A stretch of 64,000 nt of DNA from NCBI GenBank assembly GCA_033063855.1, contig CP093831.1:18166001-18230000 (forward strand). Direction: 5' to 3'. The DNA comes from Smittia aterrima. Lineage: Eukaryota > Arthropoda > Insecta > Diptera > Chironomidae. A program made the translations under genes and the position numbers. Of the stretch, positions 12,201 to 21,240 are shown one piece after another. The notes beneath the pieces are model-generated. The model was not told the DNA's origin and did not search any database. It worked only from the letters and a program-made list of their open reading frames with translations. How positions within the stretch are numbered: position 1 is the first letter of the stretch; each line of letters begins with the position of its first letter.

Positions 12201-15074
12201 TTCGCTTCATCTCACATTCCGAACGTGATTTATCAAGTCGCAGAAAATCTCCGATTCCAAGCGGTCCTAAATACACAAAAAGAGGCTTTCGGTGGTTTCA
12301 GCCAAATTTGGGCATCGCCGACATTCCATATCTCAATGTTCAGTCAACATGTCGTAGAAAGTTCAGCTTGTAGAGTCATTACGAATCGCGATTGCCTTTT
12401 TTGCTAAGATTGATTATTGCGGATTGAAAGTCTGATCTTTATTTCCGCTCAATCATCTCTTTTCCCATCCAACGATCTCAATAATATTCCCAACAAACTT
12501 TCCGCGACAATCAAGCGACGCGTCACTCGAGATGAATTTTTTTCCTCGCGCTTCACGAACATGTGCAAGTTATTAATTCAACTGCAAAAGCGATTCATTG
12601 TTACAAGCTGTGTAGTTTTGTTTTTGCATAAATTGTTCAGTTACTGGAGAATTGAAAACAATTCGAGTTTTATCGTACTGCAAATATCGGCACGTTTTAA
12701 AATCGTTTGGGCGCGTCCCCATTTGATTAAACGATTTGTAAAAATCATCAATTGTAGGGAGAAACTAAGTGATTACAATTAAACAGCCTTTCCAGCCAAT
12801 TAATGACATGAAGGCGAGACTTTCACTTCAATGCGTCAGTGCAAATTGATGAGAATTAAAAATTAACCAAAATCGTTTACACGAAGACTTTTAATTATGT
12901 TGAACGACAATTGAAGTGCTTAAATAAATATTTAATTGGAATGCTTGTCGAGTGAGTAATCGGATGATGCGAGATATCACAGCAAGTGAATAGCAGAGAT
13001 TATTGCTTTCAAGTTTAATACAAACCCGTAATTTACTGTTTCTAAGAAGCTTCATTAAGTGAACTTTATTCCACCGTGGCTCCAAATCAATGAAGAACCA
13101 AATCCAAGCTCGGTAGTTGTAAATTCAAGATTTTCTGACCTTTTCGCTACACTGCGCCTTACTCTGAAGATTGCTATGTGACTCATGATTCATATCAGCG
13201 CGGCACGACAGTCATTAAATCATAAATAAATAGATGTTTTTAAGGCGTGGACCTAAGAGCTGATAACCCCGACCCAACGATTTTTCGTCATTCTATTCAA
13301 CGGGAATCTCGAGACGATCAGACTTCTTTGATTTGAGCCCAGCTTGAAACTTCACGACTCGTTTCAAGATCTCGTGATTCGATAAATTTCAAGCGTCGTT
13401 GAGGTTCATAAAATTTAAACAGCGAATCATTTTGTTTACTTTCCGCGACTGTTCATTCCTAGCGTTGATAAAATTAGCAACACGAGTCTGAATGCATTGA
13501 GTTTGTTGTTTTTTATTCAACGGATTTACGAGCTGATAAAGGAAATCGATTTTGATAAAGAGTTCGATCAATTTTATTTTCTGCGAACTTTGTCAAAAAA
13601 AATTAAACATCGCAAGTTGCCATGACTAATTGATTCAAACCACGATTGTTCGTCTCCTCTAATTCTGTTTGTTAAAAATTCTCTTTTACTGACATTCAAA
13701 TTGCATACTAAACAGTTTCGACAGCCAGACACACAAAGAGCCATAATTGTAGAACCGTCTGACATCCGCTTTAGATAAACTGTCTACTCTTTTCAGTATT
13801 GTCAGCAGAGAAGTCCAGGGAAACAAAAGTCCGATTATTTCCAACGCAATTTCAATTGGAGATTAATATTTACGACTATTGTTGAGCGCATGGAGCTTTT
13901 CGAATAATTTACGATGCACTTTACCATTTACATCACGAACAGTGGATTATTTCCTATCCTGTTGCACCATCATGAACAATTACGTCGACTTTATGCTCTG
14001 CTCATAAAAATGTCCCAAACTCATTGAATCTTTTTATAGCAACGCACTTTATAGTAATATATTTTTGTTTTGTTATCGGCAGCCACCGACTGCGAGTCGA
14101 GAATTTTAATTTGTAAACACAAGCGATTCATTTAATTTCGTTTCATGAAATGAATTTCAGTAAAGTTTTTTGTCTTCTTCCTCAATACGCAGGCAAGAAA
14201 CGCTGTCGTGTCCAAGTTTTTAGTTGCGCAATTCCTGAATAAACTGTTTTTAATGTTTTCGCGAACTTGTCGTTCAATAACTTTGCGTGCGATGGAAGGG
14301 TTGATATAACGAACCCTCTTCACTAAAGTAAACTTTTGTTGTTGGCTAATCCTAATTACGTTGCCCCAGACCTCAATTTATTTTTGCCAACTTTAAAATG
14401 AGAATTTTTTATTTGCAAACGGTTGCATCGAGGAAGAAGAAGATTCTGGAGTTAACACTGTTGCCGGATTTTCCTTCGTTTCTTTTTTCAACTCTTTCGT
14501 TTCTTTAGTTATTGTTAAATTATTTTTTCGCGAGTCTTCAATGAAATCACCATAAACACATCATCTCTCCTCTCTAGCCTCGCCCAAGCGACTTCTATAA
14601 TTAGACAGGAACTTAATAGCAAAACTTTCTAGTTAATGATGTTTTCCTTTGCAAAGCAGGTGCAATAAAAAATATGATTTCAAAGAATCTTTTACCAATT
14701 AATTTGAGTCGAAAGAAATTTTTCAACGATTCGTTAAGCTCAGAGATTTCTATGAATCATTGAGTGATTTCTTTATCAGAAAGTAACTGAATGGAAAAAG
14801 AACAAAAGACTTTTTTGATATCGTGTTTCATTAAACGACAACAACGAAAACAATGGACTTTTGAGAAAGGATGATAAACGAGGTTCATCGACCGAGTCAA
14901 CCGTTGCTTTTCCATTATTTCTTAATTTAATGCAATAAATGTGTAGGCGAAAATGTGATCGAAGTGGAAAATGCCACTTTCGTCTCTCGCGCTTCTTGAT
15001 TCAATTAGTTTGGTTTTAATTAAAAAAAAATGCCGGCGATTGCAAAACTCAAATCGACCAATTTTTTCACTTAC

Positions 15075-15200
15075 CTAGTTGAATTTTGTTGGAATATTCC
15101 TTGATTTACACAAAAATATTTGATACGAAGCTTTTACTGCTGCTAAACGACCGTTCACTTCGAGCGAAGATACACAAATGACGAGAGTTGAACGGGAAGA
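15075..15200 (-). other. Candidate non-coding first exon of ciboulot (distal)
   Basis: CAACTAG|GTAAGTG is the strongest unassigned minus-strand donor I found between 8 and 15.6 kb (exon end 15075). No coding frame surrounds it. It could be a distal 5' exon spliced across about 7 kb to 8079. The 5' limit is a guess. Confidence 0.3.
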
Positions 15201-15217
15201 AACGAAGAAAGAAAAAT

Positions 15218-15297
15218 TTCACAAACTATTGGATTCAATCAAAAGTTTCGTCCATCAAAAAAAATGACAGAAACATTTAACTCAAATAGTTTGTGTA
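15218..15297. repeat. Short inverted repeat, 50-base loop
   Basis: Arms TTCACAAACTATT (from 15218) and AATAGTTTGTGTAA (to 15297) are near-perfect reverse complements around a loop of about 50 bases. It could be a small foldback element or chance in AT-rich DNA. Confidence 0.4.
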
Positions 15298-15434
15298 ATC
15301 ACTTATGTATTTTAATATAAACCAGTGTAATACTTCAGCATAATCCTTAATAAAATAACTTATAAAAACCATTTATTGAAAATAAATAATTCAAACTTCC
15401 CGCACAAAATGATGGCAACTCAAAAACTTTTAAC

Positions 15435-15531
15435 GCGCTTTCTACACTAACTTGTTTGAACTTTCCACAAAGTTCCCAATCGTTCCACAAAGTTCCATAT
15501 TGGAAAGTTGAAACAAGTTAGACGAAAGCGC
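15435..15531. repeat. Foldback inverted repeat upstream of RpS28
   Basis: The left arm (15435-15467) begins GCGCTTTC and ends TGAACTTTCCA. The right arm (15501-15531) begins TGGAAAGTTGAAACAAG and ends GAAAGCGC. The inner 20 bases pair with one mismatch and the outer 8 pair perfectly, with a two-base bulge between. The loop repeats the arm-end phrase TTCCACAAAGTTCC twice. It lies 130 bases before the RpS28 start codon, so it may be a small MITE-like insertion or part of the promoter. Confidence 0.6.
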
Positions 15532-15661
15532 TTTTTGTAAGTTAAAACTCCCATCTGGCGGCCAAGAAACGCTGACAATTTCGTTGTGTAGAAGTTTATC
15601 TTTCTTTTCTGAACTTGTCTTCGAAGAAACAACACTCGTTCGCTAAATCCTATTAAATAAA

Positions 15662-15859
15662 ATGGATAAACCAGTTGTTTTGGCTCGCGTTATCAAAGTC
15701 TTGGGACGTACCGGATCCCAGGGACAATGTACACAAGTTAAAGTGGAGTTCTTGAACGATCCAACCCGTGCTATCATCCGAAATGTGAAAGGCCCAGTTC
15801 GCGAAGGAGACATCTTGACCCTTCTCGAGTCTGAACGTGAAGCAAGAAGATTGCGCTAA
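15662..15859 (+). CDS. RpS28: Ribosomal protein eS28 (RpS28), 65 aa
   Basis: Small-subunit ribosomal protein at the mRNA exit side of the 40S. The coding sequence is one uninterrupted 66-codon exon from MDKPVVLARVIKVLGRTGSQ to ESEREARRLR, exactly the usual length. The core GQCTQVKVEF, RNVKGPVREGDIL and LLESEREARRLR are near-invariant in animals. The upstream CTTTCTTTTCT tract near 15600 resembles the polypyrimidine start of ribosomal-protein mRNAs. An intron seems to lie in the 3' UTR (15897-15958), and AATAAA is at 16026-16031. Confidence 0.97.
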   Translation: MDKPVVLARVIKVLGRTGSQGQCTQVKVEFLNDPTRAIIRNVKGPVREGDILTLLESEREARRLR

Positions 15860-15896
15860 AGACATCACGTCGAAGATTGCTCTCCTCATTATCACG

Positions 15897-15958
15897 GTAG
15901 GCTTAAAACTGTGAAAAAAGTTAAAGCAATTGCAATAATGTTAATTAATTTTTTTTAG
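15897..15958 (+). other. Intron in the 3' UTR of RpS28
   Basis: CACG|GTAGGC at 15897 and a strong ATTTTTTTTAG acceptor ending at 15958 frame a 62-base intron that begins 37 bases after the stop. The size fits the other introns here. The distance is below the roughly 50-base limit usually needed to trigger nonsense-mediated decay. Confidence 0.55.
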
Positions 15959-16025
15959 GTTATGAAATAACAGCTACTTCATGGAATCTGATGAATTGTT
16001 GTAATATCCAAAGGAAACTTCGTGA

Positions 16026-16031
16026 AATAAA
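16026..16031 (+). terminator. Poly(A) signal of RpS28
   Basis: AATAAA 167 bases past the stop codon, downstream of the 3' UTR intron. Confidence 0.6.
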
Positions 16032-16169
16032 TGAAACAGTGATTTGAAGAGAGAAATTGTGTTTTTTCGTCAATACTCAATAAGCAAATTAAATATTTTA
16101 TTGAAATCATCGTTCTGGAAGTGTTTGCTCTGTTACAGTTTTATTGATTGTTCAAGCTTTTTGAAGATG

Positions 16170-16770
16170 ACCTTTATCTTTCACGATCTACATTTGGAGT
16201 GATATTGTTTTAAATGGAGTTTCATTTCTGATGTCGGAATTCGAACTCTAGAGTTCTTACAGTCTTTTCATGACATCAGTGCTGTGATAATTTTCAATGT
16301 GCAGATCCATTCCATTGCCTAGAATTGATTTTAATGTTAGAGAGTTTCATTGCACTTGTTTTAATAATTAAAGAACTGACATTTTCTATTGGCCGGATCA
16401 AAGAATCTTGTGCAATCAGGAAAAGTACATTTGAATAGTCGAATATCATCATGAATCATCATATACAATTTAAATGAATGCTTTCGTGAAAATGTTGCTC
16501 CGCATCTGAAACAAAAAAGGAAATTTAATGTCAGTTCTTTTGCTGTCACAGTTTAATGTCAAACTCTTACTTACTGTCCACAGAGAAAAGATTGAGGTTT
16601 TTCATGTTGTCTGATAGTTGCAGAAGCTGCTGAAAATTGAGAAAAAAACTCTTTCTCATCTCTCGTCGCACCAGCGCATTTCGCTCTTTTGTGACTCGGT
16701 TCCAACGAACTGTCAATGGGCAAACTCTATTTGATTTTTTTTTTGTAAACTGCTTGCTTTGCGATTTGAA
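16170..16770 (-). pseudogene. Broken copy D of the BED/ZAD/C2H2 family
   Basis: Three separated remnants run in the same order as the intact genes next door. About 16650-16750 is a decayed BED-like finger (TVRWNRV...ERNAL). About 16571-16625 is the end of the ZAD/linker exon (DNMKNLNLFSVDS) with its GTAAGTAAG donor. About 16378-16505 is the RCGATFSRKHSFKL finger exon, with its FKCTFPDC finger running into DPANRK. The last-exon remnant near 16180-16320 still reads MDLHIENYHSTDVMKR but then hits an in-frame stop. The ZAD itself is gone. Introns are still recognisable, so this is a DNA-level duplicate, not a retrocopy. Confidence 0.75.
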
Positions 16771-16798
16771 AAACATTTGTTTGTTTACGTCGATAAAG

Positions 16799-16853
16799 TG
16801 TTCTAAAACGAATCGGTCGAAAGAAAAACAAATTGAGAACAACCGTTGAAACC
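16799..16853. repeat. Family promoter-region element, copy 1
   Basis: On the plus strand it opens TGTTCTAAAACGAATCGGTC and ends CAACCGTTGAAAC. It lies just upstream (5') of broken copy D. Similar blocks precede the two intact paralogues at 19146-19200 and 21107-21160. Confidence 0.6.
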
Positions 16854-16883
16854 TAGATTTTTTTAAATTCTTGACACAAATCT

Positions 16884-19095
16884 TTAACTTTCTAAAATTA
16901 CATCATGTTTTTGATTTAAATGAAGTTTCATTTCTGATGTGGGAATTCGAGTTCCACAGATTTTACAAACTTCCCGTTTCTCGATGTGCGTGCTGTGATA
17001 ATTTTCAATGTGCAGATCCATTCCTCGTTTTTGTGCAAATCTCTTGACAGGGCACTGTGGGCATTCAAAGATTTTCTCGCCAGCATGAACAGGAAGATGT
17101 CTACAAAGAAATAAATTTTAAAACTAGATTTAAATCCAACATTTGACCAACCTTTCCAATTCTTCAGAGTTTAAGAATCTGCTCAAACAATCGGGAAAAG
17201 TACACTTGAATGGTCGAGTATCATCATGAATCATCATATGCAATTTAAATGAATGCTGTCGTGAGAAAAGTGCTCCGCATCTGAAACAAAAAATTTAATG
17301 TCACGACATTTTTAACGAACTCTTACTTACTGTCCACAGAGAAAAGATTGAGGTTTTTCATGTTGTCTGATAGTTGCAGAAGAAATTTTTTTATCAATCT
17401 TCGGTCGCTTCGCGATTGATTCGTCAAACCATTCATCATCATCGTCATTTTCAGAATTACCATTAAGCTCACTTTCATCTGAATTGTCAGAACAATTGAT
17501 CTCGAAATATTCTTCTGGTTCTTCTTTGATGTAAACATATTCAGTTTGTTTCTGTTTGAGCATCTCAACCAGTTTCTTTTCGATTATTTTGGATCGAGCT
17601 TTGAGATCCACTAAATTTTCAACCAACAAGTAGCAACGATTGCAAAGAGCTTCTTCTGATTTAGCTTTCTCCGATATTTCCAAGCCTGTAGTTGTTTCTA
17701 AAATGAAAAGAATTTTACAAGTTTGCAAAATCATAAAATAAAAATGATTTACCAATGATTTCAGCAAGCGAAGATTCGGAAACTTCGGTTGTGATTTTGA
17801 GTGGAATGCTACAAGATCCAAGAAGAGAGTTGCATGAGAAGCACTTTGATGACAATCGAGTCGATTCTCGAGTTTTACAAATGTCTGTTGATCCTGACAG
17901 CTTGCTAACTTTGCTCTTCTTTGGTATAATTTGACTGCGAAAGAATTCTTTTTCTTCAGATGTTGCCTTTACACAAGTTGCTCTTTTGTGACTTCCCAAT
18001 CTTTTCGAACTCCATCGTACACTCTTTTCACAGGCTTTACATGTTCCCATATCGTTTTGTTTTTTGTAGTCGCGAAGATAATCGCCGATTTTGAACATTG
18101 TGCCAATCTTTTTTATTTGAACCTCGATCTGAGCTGGATTTTCATCTGTTTTTGCTGTGAATGGGTTTGAAACTTTATGTTCATCAGAATCATTGATTGG
18201 ATTGTTCGAAAGTTTTTCGATTTCAGTCTTGACTTTTTGTAGATAATAGAAACCGTCCGGGGCCTTCTCAGAGCAGTAATCAGTGAGTTCCTTTAGATGA
18301 ACCAGAGCTACATGGGAATTTATAGCAGGGACCTTCTCAGCAATGGTTTCTTCTAGTTCATCTTGTATTTCGCTGATGTCGTCGTCCTCATTTAAAGCTT
18401 CGATAATATTTTCAGTAATCTGCTCGATTGTCTCGCCGTAATCTTCTGAAGTAGGAAATTCTCTATCAGCTTCATCATTAAACAATTCTTCACGCATTAA
18501 TGTTCCAAACTCGGTCAGCTCCCGAACATATTTACTGCAATTTGAAGAAGTCTGTGAATTTCGCTTGCTTCTTGCCTTGAATTGAATGTTGTAGCGAACG
18601 CGAAATTTTTCTAGCCAGCCATTGCTTGCTTTAAAATCGTTGATATTGAGGCTTTTGGCAATTATACGAGCTTTTTTTTGGAGTTGCGGCCCTTTAAAAT
18701 TAGATAGTTAGCTTAACTTGTTCGTAAATCTCTTTTATTTAAAAATGAGTTGATAGAGGAGAGTTTAAATAAATAAATATAAATAAATAAAACATTTCGT
18801 TACCTGTTACTGGAATGTCTTTACTGCGGCAGACAGTAAACAACTCATAAACTTTGGAATTCAGTTCATCGTTCTTAGTCGACTGAAGGCTTCGCTTACG
18901 GTCGGGATTTATGTTCTGCTTATATTCATTCAAAATCGCTTCTCTGTTTTTCAAAATATTAGCAATAGCACCTTTGTTTACATCAAACGATCTGCCGAGC
19001 TTTCTTCCGCTTTCTCCAGCCTCAGACCTTTCGATGACTTGTTTCTTTTCAGCCAATGTTAAATATTTGAATGGTTTTCTGATCTTTACCGACAT
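16884..19095 (-). CDS. Chimeric CENP-B-type HTH / BED-like / ZAD / C2H2 protein, 647 aa (gene A)
   Basis: Probable nuclear DNA-binding protein with an architecture I do not recognise from any named gene. Five exons: 18804-19095, 17753-18691, 17331-17697, 17152-17280 and 16884-17100, all in phase. Residues about 13-60 (LTLAEKKQVIERSEAG then AIANILKNREAIL) are a pogo/CENP-B N-terminal HTH. Residues about 78-135 (KKARIIAKSLNINDFKASNG, WLEKFRVRY) are the second CENP-B-type HTH. An acidic linker follows in place of a DDE transposase domain. A BED-like CxxC..HxxxxxC finger sits near 300-345 (GTCKACEKSV, SHKRATC). A ZAD lies at about 378-450 (CFSC and CNRC). Four C2H2 or C2HC fingers lie near the C-terminus (CGALFSRQHSFKLH, FKCTFPDC, CPQCPVKRFA, CKICGTRIP). 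ATG at 19095 is the only good start. Confidence 0.8.
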
Positions 19096-19145
19096 TTCAA
19101 ACAAAATCCCTCGCAAAATTAAATGTAAACAAAGCTAATTTTATT

Positions 19146-19200
19146 TGTTCTAAAAGAATCGGTCGACAGAAAACCAAAAACAGAAAAACCGTTGAAACTT
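19146..19200. repeat. Family promoter-region element, copy 2
   Basis: Plus-strand reading opens TGTTCTAAAAGAATCGGTCG and ends GAAAAACCGTTGAAAC. It sits 51 bases upstream of the gene A start codon and past the end of gene B, so it is likely the gene A promoter or 5' UTR. Confidence 0.6.
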
Positions 19201-19222
19201 TGCTTCTTTTGCTGGCCTTTTA

Positions 19223-20917
19223 TTAATTTCTTGATTCAGCTTTTTCCAAAATTACATCATGAGTTTGACTTAAATGAAGTTTCATTTTTGATGTAGGAAT
19301 TCGAGTTCCACAGATTTTACAAACTTCCCGTTTGACGACATCACTGCTGTGATAATTTTCAATGTGCAGATCCATTCCTCGTTTTTGTGCAAATCTCTTG
19401 CCAGGGCAGTGCGGGCATTCATAGATTTTCTCGCCAGTATGAACACGGAGATGTCTACAAAGAAATAAATTTTAAAATTATATTTAAACTCCAACACGTG
19501 ATCAACCTTTTTAATTTGGCGGCGTTCAAGAATCTGCTCGAACAATCGGGAAAAGTACATTTGAATGGTCGAATATCATCATGAATCATCATATGCAACT
19601 TAAATGAATGCTTTCGTGAAAATGTTGCTCCGCATCTGAAACAAAGAAAAATTAATGTCGGTTCTTTTGTAACAAACTCTTACTTACTGTCCACAGAGAA
19701 TTGATCGTGGCTTATCATGTTGTCTGAAGTGTTCCTTGAAAAATCTTTGATTTTGAAAAGTCTTAAAACAAGTTGGACACTCAATATCGACTTCATTTCG
19801 ATCGTGATCTGTTGCCAAGTGAGCTCGAAGACAAAACTCGGTTTTGAAATTTTTGGAGCACTCCTCGCAATACTTATTTTTAGACATCTCGGAAAGATCT
19901 TCAACTTCAGATGAAGATTTCTTTTCAATTTTCGGTCGCTTTGCAATTGCTTCGCTGAACCATTCATCATCATCGTCATCACTTTCTTCGGAATTTCGAT
20001 TAAAATCAGTTTCGTCTGGATTGTCTGAATAATCGACTTCCAAATATTCTTCTGGTTCTTCTTTGATGTAGACATATTCAGTTTGTTTCTGTTGGAGCAT
20101 CTCAACAAGTTTCTCTTCTATAACTTTGGATCGAGCTTTGAGATCATCAAATTTTTCTACCAACAGGTAGCAACGATTGCAAAGAGCTTCTTCTGATTTA
20201 GCTTTCTCCGATATTTCCAAGCCTGTAGTTGTTTCTAAAATGAAGAGAATTTTACAAGTTTGCCATATTAAAAAATAAAAATGACTTACCAAGGATTTCA
20301 GCAAGCGGAGATTCAGAAACCTCGGATGTGAAATTAAGTGGAATGCGACAAGATCTAAGAACAGAGTTGCATGAGAAGCAGTTGGCTGATTGTTGAACTG
20401 ATTCTCTAGTTTTACAAATGTTCGATGTGTTTCCAGAATCCGACACTCCCGAAAATTGATTTACTCTAATATTGCTCTCCTTTGGCGTAATTTGACTGTG
20501 AAAGAATTCTTTTTCTTCAGATGTTGCCTTTGCGCAAGTTGCACGTTTGTGACTTCCTAGTTTCTTTGAACTCCACTTTACACTTTTTTCACAAGCCTTA
20601 CATGTTCCCTGGCCGGTTTGTTTCTTGAAGTCGCGAAGATAATCGCTGATTTTGAACATTATGCCGGTCTGAGCTGGATTTTCATCCGTTTCGGCAGAGA
20701 ATGGATTTGAAACTTTATCGTCGTCAGAATCATTCTTTGTATTGTTTGAAAGTTTGAAGAATAAACCCTTTTCTGCTGCCGAAATACCAGAGCAATTCGC
20801 TCTCTTGTGACTTGCTAATCGATCACGAGACCAACGAACTTTTTTTTGACAAACTTTACATGTTCCGTTCTGCGTTACTCTATCAAATCCTTGAAGATAA
20901 TTACCAATATTTAGCAT
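19223..20917 (-). CDS. Two BED-like fingers plus ZAD plus C2H2 protein, 511 aa (gene B)
   Basis: Paralogue of gene A without the CENP-B-type part. Four exons: 20290-20917, 19688-20234, 19507-19635 and 19223-19454. The three splice junctions match those of gene A in place and phase. Residues about 15-50 and 85-130 are BED-like fingers (GTCKVCQKKVRWSRDRL, SHKRANC; GTCKACEKSVKWSSKKL, SHKRATC). The ZAD pairs are CFSC and CNRC. An acidic linker with EYVYIKEEPEEY precedes six fingers: two (CEECSKNF, CPTCFKTF) that gene A has lost, then the four shared ones. The ATG at 20917 aligns with the MFK start of the second finger block. Likely a sequence-specific nuclear factor; its target is unknown. Confidence 0.82.
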
Positions 20918-21106
20918 TTTGAACAAATTTGTCACGAAATATTACTGTAGCAGTTTGAGCTCTACTTTAACGAATTTATTCCAAAGCTGACACGTTTCCA
21001 ATTATTAGTTTTTATTAGTTTTTACGTATAAAAACGTCTTTAATTTTTTATTCAATTTTTAATGAAACTTTTAAGCGCGGCAATTTCTATTTTGTTTTGT
21101 TTATTT

Positions 21107-21160
21107 TGTTCTAATATGAATCGGTTGAAAAGAAAGCGAAAGTGGAAAAGCCGTTGAAAT
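21107..21160. repeat. Family promoter-region element, copy 3
   Basis: Plus-strand reading contains TGTTCTAATATGAATCGGTT and GAAAAGCCGTTGAAAT. It lies about 190 bases upstream of gene B and just before the inverted broken copy C. Confidence 0.55.
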
Positions 21161-21240
21161 TACACCAAACACGAAAATAGAATTAAAACCATAGAAAAAA
21201 GTTAGCTTTGTTCACTTCGAGATAAATTTAAAATTCATAA

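Larger units (their letters stand above)
8080..15430. other. Non-coding stretch upstream of ciboulot
   Basis: About 7.3 kb of AT-rich DNA in which I see no coding gene. Open frames are short (under about 125 codons), biased in composition, unlike any family I know, and lack consistent splice partners. The likeliest content is long 5' introns and enhancers of ciboulot. A short near-perfect tandem repeat (TCGTGAAAATTTCGA-like) lies at about 10955-10985. No tRNA or known microRNA hairpin was recognised by eye. Confidence 0.5.

Noticed and set aside
12417..12782. 121-codon open frame in the ciboulot upstream block
   Set aside because: No recognisable domain, no splice partners and composition like the surrounding non-coding DNA.
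16170..16770. Copy D as a separate small C2H2 gene
   Set aside because: It has an in-frame stop in the last exon, a lost ZAD and a decayed BED finger; better explained as a pseudogene.
18770..18795. AAAT-rich repeat inside the first intron of gene A
   Set aside because: A short simple repeat in an AT-rich intron; not a mobile element.
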